Virus record (IMG/VR): IMGVR_UViG_3300034104_000403
Span: 1 to 35,566 of that record
Source: a virus
Strand: one strand, 5' to 3'
DNA length: 35,566 bases
Shown here: positions 23,911 through 31,032 of the stretch, piece by piece
How positions within the stretch are numbered: position 1 is the first letter of the stretch
How the letters are laid out: each line of letters begins with the position of its first letter
Notes under the pieces: model-generated
What the model saw: only the letters and a program-made list of their open reading frames with translations
What the model was told of the DNA's origin: nothing
Database searches by the model: none
Program-made: the position numbers and the translations under genes

Positions 23911-23988
23911 TTAAATGTTCTGATATATCGCAACTACTAAGAATGCGAATATAAGAATAATAACGGCTTGTATGTTTTTGTTTTTCAT
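23911..23988 (-). CDS. Tiny membrane peptide (25 aa)
   Basis: ATG at 23988-23986 opens MKNKNIQAVIILIFAFLVV, then AIYQNI and TAA at 23911-23913. It is essentially one transmembrane helix with a basic N-terminus. It lies four bases after the stop of the 97-residue gene and before a hairpin with a U7 tail, so it would be the last gene of the module B transcript. Function unknown. Confidence 0.45.
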   Translation of the reverse strand: MKNKNIQAVIILIFAFLVVAIYQNI

Positions 23989-23992
23989 AATA

Positions 23993-24286
23993 TTAATTTA
24001 AGATTTCATTTACTAATTCAACACTAGGTTCTTGATTACTTGCTGCAACCTTTAGCAATTTAGCTAAATTTTCAGGCTTATAAACTTTTAAAATAAATTG
24101 AACCGCTTCTTCTTTATTCCCACCATTAGCAACCATCAACATTGCATAGCTATTAGCCATTGCGCTTTCTAATGGACTATTACCTTCCCATTCTAATTGT
24201 CTAAGGAAAGATGCTTTAGCAATTTCATAACCTTTGTGATTTCTTAAATACTGATAAATTTCTTCAGCTTTTTTTTGATTGTTCAT
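23993..24286 (-). CDS. Small helical protein under promoter module B (97 aa)
   Basis: The 97-residue protein is helical and starts MNNQKKAEEIYQYLRNHKGY. It then has MANSYAMLMVANGGNKEEAVQFILKVYKPEN and ends in a Glu/Asn-rich helix. There is no recognised domain, membrane segment or catalytic motif. It is the first gene after promoter module B, so it is probably made with the early operon rather than with the tail genes downstream. A role as regulator or host-takeover protein is possible. Confidence 0.65.
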   Translation of the reverse strand: MNNQKKAEEIYQYLRNHKGYEIAKASFLRQLEWEGNSPLESAMANSYAMLMVANGGNKEEAVQFILKVYKPENLAKLLKVAASNQEPSVELVNEILN

Positions 24287-24323
24287 AATTTTGGTTTTTG
24301 TTGGTTATCAATCAATGACATAA

Positions 24324-24404
24324 CAAATATACAACCTCTAAACACATTATCCAAATATTTTCCACACTTTATGATGAACGGTAATTATTAAGGATAAATG
24401 GTAA
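24324..24404 (-). promoter_or_regulatory. Promoter module B: paired 12-mers plus TTG/TAnnTTTG promoter
   Basis: GATGAACGGTAA is at 24373-24384 and the variant GATAAATGGTAA at 24393-24404, exactly 20 bp apart. On the minus strand TTG is at 24354-24352 and TATATTTG at 24331-24324, with 20 bp between. The gap from the proximal repeat to TTG is 18 bp, ten less than in modules A, C and D, so the repeats remain on the same helix face. The sequence after TATATTTG (TTATGTCATTGA) is also shared with module A. The module drives the 97-residue gene starting at 24286. Confidence 0.85.
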
Positions 24405-24407
24405 ATG

Positions 24408-24426
24408 TGCGTTGGACAGTCGCACC
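24408..24426. repeat. Inverted repeat GTGCG/CGCAC beside module B
   Basis: GTGCG at 24408-24412 and CGCAC at 24421-24425 flank TTGGACAGT on the plus strand. It lies between the stop of the winged-helix gene (24437) and the module B repeats. It could be a weak terminator stem or an operator. It contains GGACA, as does the TGTCCG cluster next to module D. Confidence 0.4.
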
Positions 24427-24436
24427 CCTGTATGGG

Positions 24437-24742
24437 TTATATAATTTCAGATGCTTCTAACTTACCTTCACTTTCTTCAACCCAATGTTTTACCAAACCT
24501 TCGGCTGCATTTATCAAATAAATAACATCAACCTTTTCCCATCCATTATCTGTTTCAACTTGAACTAATTGTTTTTTAACTAATGAACTTACAACCCCTC
24601 TTAATACTTTTGTACTTAATTCAAGTTCTTCAGTCAATTCAGCAAATCCATAATCAGAGTATCCATACTCTGCATACATACCACCTGCCAAAGCATTTAA
24701 AACTTTTGTTTCTAATTCTGTAAGATTTTTAATTTGTGTCAT
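24437..24742 (-). CDS. Winged-helix DNA-binding protein under promoter module C
   Basis: The 101-residue protein has the order LTELETKVLNALAG (helix 1), YSDYGFAELTEELELSTKVLRGVVSSLVKK (helix-turn-helix), then LVQVETDNGWEKVDVIYLI (wing). This is the layout of MarR-like or primase-type winged helices. A C-terminal acidic helix follows. The gene has its own module C promoter with two perfect 12-mers, so it is a natural candidate for the protein that binds those repeats and controls itself. No direct evidence links it to the repeats. Confidence 0.75.
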   Translation of the reverse strand: MTQIKNLTELETKVLNALAGGMYAEYGYSDYGFAELTEELELSTKVLRGVVSSLVKKQLVQVETDNGWEKVDVIYLINAAEGLVKHWVEESEGKLEASEII

Positions 24743-24765
24743 AATGTTGGTTTTTTTTGATACAG

Positions 24766-24858
24766 TAAAGATATACTATGTTATCTACACTTTCCAAACA
24801 TATTGCCAACTATTTTTAAACTTTGTGATGAACGGTAAATAAAGCTGATGAACGGTAA
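24766..24858 (-). promoter_or_regulatory. Promoter module C: two perfect 12-mers plus promoter
   Basis: GATGAACGGTAA is at 24827-24838 and again at 24847-24858, 20 bp apart. On the minus strand TTG is at 24797-24795 and TATCTTTA at 24773-24766, 21 bp apart; the last base of TAnnTTTG is A instead of G, so this is the weakest promoter of the four. Repeat-to-TTG gap is 29 bp. The upstream repeat abuts the terminase stop codon at 24859. The spacer has TGTAGATAA, as in module D. It drives the winged-helix gene starting at 24742. Confidence 0.82.
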
Positions 24859-26010
24859 TTACATCATAGAATACCTGCCATTACCCCTTTTCATATTGAA
24901 ATTATTCCAAGCCAAAGCCAATGCCATAACGCAGTCATCGTGAAAGCCTGATGGTGCAGAGTACCTAACCCCATTAGATGTGAACTGATATTCAAAGACC
25001 TGTAGTTCATTTGTGATTGCGCCTTCAGGGAATCCTATCTTTTGTTGTTGTATTGCAGTTGCAAGACCCTCCATAAGTTGCTGCTTACTTGAACTCGTGA
25101 ATTTCAGACCTTCTATTGCAATGCCTTCCCTTTGCAAGTCTTCTAGGATAGGGTCTCCTACACCTGTACTATCTACCAATATAGGGCATTTAGGCAGCCT
25201 TTTTATATTCTCCTTAGTATTATGCCAATCCATTTGATACCTGTCAAAATAAGCCACATTCCCATTATTATCTAACCCTATTATAACTGTATGGTCAACA
25301 GACTTTGCAAGGTCAATACCAAATGCAACTATTTGTTGGTTGCTAATTGGCTTGATACAATCCTGTATAAATTTATTCCCAAATGGGTTTGCGCTATTCT
25401 CTGAAGGGTTAGCCATATATTCCTGCTCAAACACTACGTTTGGCAGTTGCATCCTAGCTTCATCAATTTCTTTTGGGTCTATGAATGGGTTATCATAGCT
25501 AGTGAATTTAAAGGATGCCCAATCCTGTTCACCATCTTTCATAAACAGGCTATAGAAATAGTTTTTCCCTCTAGGGGTAGATAGGAATACTGCCTTCCCT
25601 TTATAGTCAGTTAGGGTTGGTCTAATACTATTTTGCCATCCTGCTTCTAGGTCAGGTATAAAGGATGCTTCATCTACAATAACCAAATGGAACTTTCTAC
25701 CTCTTAGATTATCTAATCTTTCACCTGTGAAAAATTCTACCTGTCCGCCATTAGGGAAGTCTATTTTTAAATCAGACTTGTTTTTAGGCAATTCTAGGGA
25801 TTCTGTCAGCTTACTGAAGAAAACCTTCGCTAATCCATAAGTAGGGGTTATATAAGCAACAGAAAGACCTTTAACGGCATATGTAACAGAAAGTACCTGT
25901 GATAGTTCTGATTTACCAAATCTACGACCACACATCACTACCCTGAATCTTTTTTCACATTCTAGGATTTTTTCTTGATTACAATGTGGTGTTGGTAATT
26001 CTATGCGCAT
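24859..26010 (-). CDS. terL: Terminase large subunit
   Basis: The 383-residue packaging motor has the ATPase motifs CGRRFGKS (Walker A, residues 27-34), LVIVDEAS (Walker B, Asp113-Glu114) and STP (coupling motif, Ser144-Thr145). The C-terminal RNase H-like nuclease has Asp233 (GIDLAK), Asp280 (VDSTG) and Asp358/Asp359 (HDD). Both domains look intact, so it should translocate DNA into proheads and cut it. It shares base 26010 with the small subunit gene. The stop abuts the repeats of promoter module C. Confidence 0.95.
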   Translation of the reverse strand: MRIELPTPHCNQEKILECEKRFRVVMCGRRFGKSELSQVLSVTYAVKGLSVAYITPTYGLAKVFFSKLTESLELPKNKSDLKIDFPNGGQVEFFTGERLDNLRGRKFHLVIVDEASFIPDLEAGWQNSIRPTLTDYKGKAVFLSTPRGKNYFYSLFMKDGEQDWASFKFTSYDNPFIDPKEIDEARMQLPNVVFEQEYMANPSENSANPFGNKFIQDCIKPISNQQIVAFGIDLAKSVDHTVIIGLDNNGNVAYFDRYQMDWHNTKENIKRLPKCPILVDSTGVGDPILEDLQREGIAIEGLKFTSSSKQQLMEGLATAIQQQKIGFPEGAITNELQVFEYQFTSNGVRYSAPSGFHDDCVMALALAWNNFNMKRGNGRYSMM

Positions 26011-26375
26011 TATAAAATGGTTTTACCATTCACAAAAACAACCTCTATTTTATTATCTGACTTAATATCCATCTGTTCCTTTGGTTTGCCATATACTCTA
26101 GTTAGTAAAGTATCCAATGAATACAGGCTGCCATTGCTCATAGACTTTAAAATGGCTTTTGCTACTGTCTTTTCTAGTACAGTTGCTTTATCATTTGTGC
26201 TTACTGATTTTAGTTCTTCTTCATCCATAGACATTAAAGCCTGTATGCTATCGTTTATTTCTGATAGCTTGTACCCTTGTTCCTTCAATAGGCTGACATA
26301 TTTTCTAGGTCTGCCATTGGGATTCCCTGAAACTCCTTTAGGGAACTGATGCTCTATTATATCCTTTGCTGCCAT
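26010..26375 (-). CDS. Terminase small subunit-like protein
   Basis: The 121-residue protein begins with a basic segment FPKGVSGNPNGRPRKYVSLL. GNPNGRP is a motif seen at the start of DUF5681-type proteins encoded upstream of large terminases. Helices follow, then YGKPKEQMDIKSDNKIEVVFVNGKTI at the end. It probably recognises phage DNA for packaging. Its stop overlaps the start of the large subunit, which supports joint translation. Confidence 0.75.
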   Translation of the reverse strand: MAAKDIIEHQFPKGVSGNPNGRPRKYVSLLKEQGYKLSEINDSIQALMSMDEEELKSVSTNDKATVLEKTVAKAILKSMSNGSLYSLDTLLTRVYGKPKEQMDIKSDNKIEVVFVNGKTIL

Positions 26376-26394
26376 TGTGCTGCTATTGTGTTGT

Positions 26395-26748
26395 TTATTT
26401 ATCTAATTTAGATTTAAAATGCTCACAAAGTAATTCCATCTTTGCTATGTAGTAAGTTGTAAAATCTTTGTATCCCTCGTTGTTCTGTTGATAGTTTATA
26501 TATAAAATACCCCTCAATCTTTGTGATGGGGTCTTATTTGATTCTAAGTCTGTCTTAACACTATCTAAATTATCTAATTCATCCTGTTGAAATGATTCCT
26601 CTTTGATAGCTATGTAACAAAATCTTTGGTTAAGTTGGAATACCTGTGCTGCATCAACAGGTGATAGTTCCTGTGTGCCAAAGGTAACTTTAATGGTCTT
26701 ATCCTTTCTAGATGTTAAGCCTTCTATTTGTGCAGGTAGTATTATCAT
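26395..26748 (-). CDS. Conserved-type protein upstream of terminase (117 aa)
   Basis: The 117-residue protein begins MIILPAQIEGLTSRKDKTIK and has QRLRGILYINYQQNNEGYKDF, ending with FYYIA-like helical residues. I recall relatives with this pattern immediately before terminase genes in Bacteroidota phages, without an assigned role. ATG overlaps the stop of the 40-residue basic peptide as ATGA. A packaging or DNA-maturation accessory role would fit the position. Confidence 0.65.
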   Translation of the reverse strand: MIILPAQIEGLTSRKDKTIKVTFGTQELSPVDAAQVFQLNQRFCYIAIKEESFQQDELDNLDSVKTDLESNKTPSQRLRGILYINYQQNNEGYKDFTTYYIAKMELLCEHFKSKLDK

Positions 26749-26867
26749 TTGCCTTGTCCCCTTGATGGTTTTGGTTTGGGTGTATGTTTGTTATAAGACT
26801 TTTTTGCCTGTCCTCTTTTGCGCTTACCAAATGAAACTTTTGATGAATCGCTTTTACCTTTTGCCAT
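26745..26867 (-). CDS. Small, very basic peptide (40 aa)
   Basis: ATG at 26867-26865 opens MAKGKSDSSKVSFGKRKRGQ, then AKKSYNKHTPKPKPSRGQGK, ending with TGA at 26747-26745. Nearly half of the residues are Lys, Arg, Ser or Gly, consistent with nucleic-acid binding. Similar SFGKR...NKH.PKPK peptides occur near terminase genes of Bacteroidota phages, as far as I recall. Both ends overlap the neighbouring genes (ATGA at the stop). Confidence 0.6.
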   Translation of the reverse strand: MAKGKSDSSKVSFGKRKRGQAKKSYNKHTPKPKPSRGQGK

Positions 26868-27111
26868 TTAATTTCTCTTTATGTTTGCTTTTTAAATATT
26901 CCATATGTGTCTTAGTATCCCCCATAACTAAATGACATTGCCTACATAGTGCCATCAGGTTATTTATATTGTCTGCCTTTTTATCACCGCCCATTCCCCT
27001 AGCTTCTATATGGTGTATGTCAACTGCCTTTGCACCACAGGATTCACAAGGGATAAAATCTTCTATGCCATATCCAAAATAATCTAAATATAGTTTAGTG
27101 TGTTTCTTCAT
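26854..27111 (-). CDS. HNH endonuclease
   Basis: The 85-residue protein has CESC (Cys22, Cys25), DIHHIEARGMGG (Asp31, His33, His34), NINNLMALCRQCH (Asn51, Cys56, Cys59, His60). These form the complete HNH nuclease fold with a structural zinc site. Small HNH proteins next to terminase genes are known to help cut packaging intermediates. The position two genes before the small terminase fits that. A homing-type role is less likely because the gene is part of an overlapping operon. Confidence 0.88.
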   Translation of the reverse strand: MKKHTKLYLDYFGYGIEDFIPCESCGAKAVDIHHIEARGMGGDKKADNINNLMALCRQCHLVMGDTKTHMEYLKSKHKEKLNGKR

Positions 27112-27277
27112 TCATTATTATAAAGTTTAAAGAAACGAATATAAATCCTATGTTTAAACTCTTATGTAATTGTGCAAATTCATCTACTGAATATCCTATT
27201 GAAATACCTAGTTGTATTGTTTCTGTTAATACCCCTAATGATATTCTGAATCTGCCAAATTGAATATGGTATTCCAT
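27095..27277 (-). CDS. Small hydrophobic protein of unknown role (60 aa)
   Basis: The 60-residue protein reads MEYHIQFGRFRISLGVLTET onward and has a mildly hydrophobic C-terminal half (SLNIGFIFVSLNFIIM). It may touch a membrane, but the pattern is not a clean transmembrane helix. ATG overlaps the stop of the 139-residue gene (position 27277) and its end overlaps the HNH gene by 17 bases, so it is translated within the operon. No family is recognised with confidence. Confidence 0.55.
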   Translation of the reverse strand: MEYHIQFGRFRISLGVLTETIQLGISIGYSVDEFAQLHKSLNIGFIFVSLNFIIMNEETH

Positions 27278-27696
27278 TACTTATCTATTTGCTTTAGCTT
27301 ATTTATTGCCCATTCAATGCCTGAAGTACCACCCCAAGCATCCCACATTAACCCACCACATCCTTCAGAGTATGGTACATCTTTACTTTGTTGATGCCTT
27401 TTAAATGATGCCATCCTAGCTATGGTATCCCTAGATATGTTTTCTTTATTCGCTAATTGGTTTGCCCTAGCTTTACCTACTGCAGTTCCACAATCACCCC
27501 AACCATTTTCTTCTGCCCATTTTAATGCCCTCTTTGCATTGTTACTAGCTGATTCAGGATAGTCATTATAAGTTTCTTCATATTTACCACTAGCTATAAT
27601 TGCTGCCCATACTTTAGCAGCTTTTTCTTCTGTGTCATATATGCAACTACCTGTACCTATTCTGTACTTACCATTGCTACATTTGTATATCGGCAT
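27277..27696 (-). CDS. Conserved-type phage protein with an EENGWGDCGT motif (139 aa)
   Basis: The 139-residue protein has two parts. The first (about 1-35) is MPIYKCSNGKYRIGTGSCIY, a short basic unit common in phage proteins. The second (about 45-139) has ALKWAEENGWGDCGTAVGKA, then RANQLANKENIS, FKRHQQSKD, and CGGLMWDAWGG with a final helix. I know that second part from phage proteins, where it can be fused to prohead proteases or portal-related proteins, but its role is unknown to me. The start overlaps the stop region of the glycosyltransferase gene. Confidence 0.65.
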   Translation of the reverse strand: MPIYKCSNGKYRIGTGSCIYDTEEKAAKVWAAIIASGKYEETYNDYPESASNNAKRALKWAEENGWGDCGTAVGKARANQLANKENISRDTIARMASFKRHQQSKDVPYSEGCGGLMWDAWGGTSGIEWAINKLKQIDK

Positions 27697-28687
27697 TACC
27701 TATCAATTTATTATAAATAGCAAATCTTTTATTATTTATGGTGTGCAGGTTAAAGTTAGTATTGCAGTAATCAAATAGCTTCTGCCCATATTCAATCCTA
27801 GCTGCTTTATCAAATGTCAGTAGCTTAATCCATTTGTACCAATCCTGTTGATTGTTTACATAGCATACAGGCATATTCTTATAAGGGTGTACGTTGCTAA
27901 CTATAGCAGGGTTTTTCTTTGCTGCAGTCTCTAATACCTTTAGGTTTGATTTCATAGCACCGAACTTATTTTCTACCAATGGGATTATACTTATATCAGA
28001 ATCAGCATAAGCACCCATATAATTACTAACATCTGCATAGTCATAGATAGTTGGATTCAGCTTTAATCCGTTTGTAAATACTCCAATCATTCTATCCCAT
28101 AAATGTTTTTCCCCAAGATTATAACCTGCAATAACCGTTCTTACAGGGAAGTTAATTTTTTTCATTGGATTCCTAAGAATATCTAAGTCAGGAACGTGAG
28201 TACCTGAACCTGCCCAAAATAATCTAACCAAATCAGATTCTAATTTATTATCCTGAAATTGTTCCTCACCATATGGTAAAGCATTAGGAATTATTTCTAC
28301 ATTAGGATTTAACTTATATATTTCTTCAGCCAATCTTTCGTGCGTACAGGTGCATAGGTCTGCCACCTTCATATACTCTGTAATGATTTCAGCAATATTA
28401 CTTTCTCTATATCTTTGTGCAAGAACGTGTGAAGGTGGTAAAACCCAATAGTCATCATTATCTACTATCAGTTTGAAGTTATATTTTATCTTCATCTTTA
28501 CTAATAGTTTAGCATCTGTTGAAGCTAAGAATCTATTAAATAAAACTATGTCATAGTTATTATCAAATACTGCCTCATTGATTGTATCTGTTATCAAACA
28601 ATAGTCTTTGCGCATATTGACTAATGGCATCATTATTCTATGATAACCAACCCCACTAAATTTGTTTGTAATTGCTAGTATTCTCAT
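27677..28687 (-). CDS. Glycosyltransferase, GT-B fold type
   Basis: The 336-residue protein begins MRILAITNKFSGVGYHRIMM and has LFNRFL, DNDDYW and NVEIIPNALPYG in the first half. In the second half come FWAGSGTHVPDLDIL and KSNLKVLETAAKKNPAIVSN, the usual donor-sugar site region of GT4-like enzymes. It should transfer a sugar from a nucleotide donor to an unknown acceptor. It overlaps the GT2-like gene by four bases (28684-28687), so the two probably work in one pathway with the acyltransferase upstream. Confidence 0.78.
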   Translation of the reverse strand: MRILAITNKFSGVGYHRIMMPLVNMRKDYCLITDTINEAVFDNNYDIVLFNRFLASTDAKLLVKMKIKYNFKLIVDNDDYWVLPPSHVLAQRYRESNIAEIITEYMKVADLCTCTHERLAEEIYKLNPNVEIIPNALPYGEEQFQDNKLESDLVRLFWAGSGTHVPDLDILRNPMKKINFPVRTVIAGYNLGEKHLWDRMIGVFTNGLKLNPTIYDYADVSNYMGAYADSDISIIPLVENKFGAMKSNLKVLETAAKKNPAIVSNVHPYKNMPVCYVNNQQDWYKWIKLLTFDKAARIEYGQKLFDYCNTNFNLHTINNKRFAIYNKLIGNADIQM

Positions 28688-29265
28688 AAAGGAATATAAT
28701 ATGCTTTAGTTCCATTTGAATAATCAGATACATTTTTATTATGCAACTCCCAAGTCTTTTTAACTAAATCCATTTTATTATATCCATAAACATCACTACC
28801 ATTCTGTTCAATATGGGTAGCTTTAGTCAATGGGATGAACTTTGTATGTAATCCTGATGCCCTGCATCTAGTACAGTAGTCTAAGTCTATTGCTCCATAT
28901 GGGTCTAATTCTTCATTAAATGCGCCTAGTCTATTTATTGTTTCTTTTGATATTGTAAAATTACCAATCAAATCTAATGAATCACCATTGAAGCCATCTA
29001 AAGGAATTGAGCATATGCCAATCGTTTTATCCTGCATAAATTCATTTCTAGTTACTAGCCAATTGTCAGGCTCTAGTATATCATTGCCCATTATCGTAAC
29101 ATAGTCAAAATTGTTTAATTGCATCAATCCTTTATTGATTGCATAAGCTATGCCTGTTTCATCTATAATGCTAATTAAGTCTATATGCTTACCTGCATTT
29201 TTAATGTTATGAAACAAAGTTTCAATGTTTCTACTTTGATAGTTTAAATATATTACTGCGTTCAT
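28684..29265 (-). CDS. Glycosyltransferase, GT2 (GT-A) type
   Basis: The 193-residue protein has YVTIMGNDILEPDNW (Gly60-Asn61-Asp62, in the place of the usual DxD) and LGAFNEELDPYGAIDLDYCTR (near 113-133), followed by His151. That is the GT2 catalytic layout. It is short, consistent with a compact GT-A domain without membrane segments. It overlaps both neighbours by four bases, the acyltransferase upstream and the GT-B enzyme downstream. Confidence 0.78.
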   Translation of the reverse strand: MNAVIYLNYQSRNIETLFHNIKNAGKHIDLISIIDETGIAYAINKGLMQLNNFDYVTIMGNDILEPDNWLVTRNEFMQDKTIGICSIPLDGFNGDSLDLIGNFTISKETINRLGAFNEELDPYGAIDLDYCTRCRASGLHTKFIPLTKATHIEQNGSDVYGYNKMDLVKKTWELHNKNVSDYSNGTKAYYIPL

Positions 29266-29744
29266 CTAGGTTTATTTTCTCCTAATTTTCTTGCAGGAAC
29301 TCCTGCATATTTTGTAAATGTTTCTGTCTTACCTTTTATAAATGCACTTGCTCCAATCATACATCCTTCTTCAATATGTGTGAACTGATGCAATACTGCG
29401 TTTAATCCTATGTTTGAATTTTCTTCTATTATAGAATGACCGCCAATCTTAGCACCGCAACTAATAGTAACATTATTAAAAATGGTACAATCGTGTCCTA
29501 TGTGTGCGTGTTTCATTATAAAACAATTATCCTGTATATAGGTAATATCTTCAGTACCTGCATCTATTGTAACTAATCCTGTTATAATATTATTATTGCC
29601 TATGATTACATTACCCTTTTGCTTACCCCAATACTTTTTATGTTCCGCAGGGTCGCCTATAATACAATAAGCACCTATGTAATTGTTGTCCCCTAATACA
29701 ACATTATCACCTATGATTGCAGTTGGATGTATATAATTAGCCAT
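29262..29744 (-). CDS. Left-handed beta-helix acyltransferase (LpxA/WbbJ-like)
   Basis: The protein shows hexapeptide repeats such as IGDNVVLGDNNYIGAYCIIG and VIIGNNNIITGLVTI, then CFIMKHAHIGHDCTIF with a His pair typical of LpxA/LpxD catalytic regions. It ends with KYAGVPARKLG. I chose ATG at 29744 (MANYIHPTAIIG, 160 residues), which overlaps the upstream stop; 29765 would overlap more. It probably adds an acetyl or acyl group to a sugar or nucleotide sugar. With two glycosyltransferases it forms a glycan-modifying cassette. Confidence 0.82.
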   Translation of the reverse strand: MANYIHPTAIIGDNVVLGDNNYIGAYCIIGDPAEHKKYWGKQKGNVIIGNNNIITGLVTIDAGTEDITYIQDNCFIMKHAHIGHDCTIFNNVTISCGAKIGGHSIIEENSNIGLNAVLHQFTHIEEGCMIGASAFIKGKTETFTKYAGVPARKLGENKPR

Positions 29745-30030
29745 TTGTTTTTGGTTTGCGACCACGCTTTTTTGGTTCTAAAATTTCTTTTTGTATCATA
29801 TTTAAATCTTCATCTAATACTTTATCATAGTACTTATATAGTCTTAATACCATATCCATTCTACAATTGCCGCACCAAATAGTCAAAATAAAATTAGGGT
29901 CTATGTATGTTCTGTATATATGCTCATACATTTTCATAATACCTAAATCTAGATTCCTAAGAAAACCACTTTGAGCAGTTTCATAATTATTGATGTGTTG
30001 ATTTAAAAAATTCCTATGTTCTAATTCCAT
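29737..30030 (-). CDS. Small unknown protein with a WCGNC motif and basic tail (97 aa)
   Basis: The 97-residue protein has AQSGFLRNLDLGIMKMYEHI, then YRTYIDPNFILTIWCGNCRM and LYKYYDKV, ending with EPKKRGRKPKTNG. RGRKPK resembles an AT-hook and suggests DNA contact, but the rest is unfamiliar beyond a vague recollection of similar Bacteroidota phage proteins. It overlaps the membrane protein gene upstream by 10 bases and the acyltransferase downstream by 8. Confidence 0.6.
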   Translation of the reverse strand: MELEHRNFLNQHINNYETAQSGFLRNLDLGIMKMYEHIYRTYIDPNFILTIWCGNCRMDMVLRLYKYYDKVLDEDLNMIQKEILEPKKRGRKPKTNG

Positions 30031-30260
30031 ATTTTATATATTAAAGTTTCTACAATAGATGCCATAAACCCTGATATAAATAAAACACTTGCAATGTTTA
30101 CAATTAATTCAGGTGTGAAATATAATACGACTGCAATCCACGCAGCCAAACAACTTCCACAACTGAAAGGTTTGAAATTGATTCCCCATTTACGGTGCAG
30201 GTTGTGGATAGTATTAAAAAATAATGATGCACAGATACTTGTTAAGATTATTTGAATCAT
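30021..30260 (-). CDS. Small membrane protein with CGSC motif (79 aa)
   Basis: The 79-residue protein has hydrophobic segments at about residues 1-16, 35-50 and 52-72, with FKPFSCGSCLAAWIAVVLYF between. The CGSC motif at the membrane boundary recurs in small phage membrane proteins, as far as I recall (a DUF1360-like arrangement). It overlaps the sigma-like gene by four bases, which suggests translational coupling. It could modify the host membrane or exclude other phages. Confidence 0.55.
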   Translation of the reverse strand: MIQIILTSICASLFFNTIHNLHRKWGINFKPFSCGSCLAAWIAVVLYFTPELIVNIASVLFISGFMASIVETLIYKIWN

Positions 30261-30739
30261 TTCCGTATGTGTTTTTTTAGTTCAGTTTTAGTTTGTTTCA
30301 AAGTTCTTATTATTGACATATAAGGTATTCCTGTCTGTCTGCTTAATTCCTTTGCGTTCTTATTAAAATCAAAAGTGTATAGCCTTAATATTTCCTTTTG
30401 ATACCAATGTAGTTTTTCAATACCCTGCTCCATTACATCAATTACACTTTCATTTTCTACCTCTGCAACTTCCTTACCATTAAATTCTGTATAGTTCCTG
30501 TACTTTTTCCAAAATTGGCTTCTATCAGATTTAATCATATTTAGCATTGTTCTAACTATGTAAAATCTAATTTCATTCCTTTCATATAATCCATCTAACT
30601 TCGCATCATCCATTTCTAAAAGAACCATAAAGACTTCTACCTTCAAATCATATTGCAATTCTTCAGGCTGCATCTTTGCAAATGCCTGATTGACTTCATC
30701 ATTAAGCCAATATTGCTCTATAATTTTATTTTTGTCCAT
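30257..30739 (-). CDS. Phage sigma factor-like protein (ECF type)
   Basis: The 160-residue protein resembles a short sigma-70 family factor. Residues about 30-80 (DLKVEVFMVLLEMDD, then IRFYIVRTMLNMIKSDRSQF) look like region 2. Residues 112-155 (WYQKEILRLYTFDFNKNAKE, then LSRQTGIPYMSIIRTLKQTK) look like region 4 with a helix-turn-helix. It may direct host RNA polymerase to late promoters, which in this genome do not show TAnnTTTG motifs. It overlaps the VRR-NUC gene upstream by 22 bases. Confidence 0.72.
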   Translation of the reverse strand: MDKNKIIEQYWLNDEVNQAFAKMQPEELQYDLKVEVFMVLLEMDDAKLDGLYERNEIRFYIVRTMLNMIKSDRSQFWKKYRNYTEFNGKEVAEVENESVIDVMEQGIEKLHWYQKEILRLYTFDFNKNAKELSRQTGIPYMSIIRTLKQTKTELKKHIRK

Positions 30740-31032
30740 TCAATTAGTACAGGCTGATTATCTTTTTCAGTACAAATATATACTAATCCCTGACAATTAT
30801 GGATATCTTCTAATCTTTCTTTTTGTTCAACACTTAACTTATCACCTATTTTTTTTACTTCAACTGCAACATACCTTCCTTCTGATGTGTAACCTTGCAG
30901 GTCTGCCCATCCTTTTTGTATTGTTCCTTTGCGTTTTCCGTATGGTATATTGTTTACTCTGTTAAGCCTATACCCAATATATTCTAAATTTTTCTTTGCC
31001 CATTTAGTTAGGTCGTTAGCCGATATGTCCAT
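30718..31032 (-). CDS. VRR-NUC-type nuclease
   Basis: The 104-residue protein has GWADLQGY (Asp44), YVAVEVKKIGDKLSVEQKERL (Glu58, Lys60, Gln70) near residues 41-73. That is the D-ExK-Q pattern of small VRR-NUC nucleases of the PD-(D/E)xK superfamily. It is likely a structure-specific or Holliday-junction-type nuclease for replication intermediates. It overlaps the small gene before it by 25 bases and the sigma-like gene after it by 22. Confidence 0.82.
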   Translation of the reverse strand: MDISANDLTKWAKKNLEYIGYRLNRVNNIPYGKRKGTIQKGWADLQGYTSEGRYVAVEVKKIGDKLSVEQKERLEDIHNCQGLVYICTEKDNQPVLIEWTKIKL

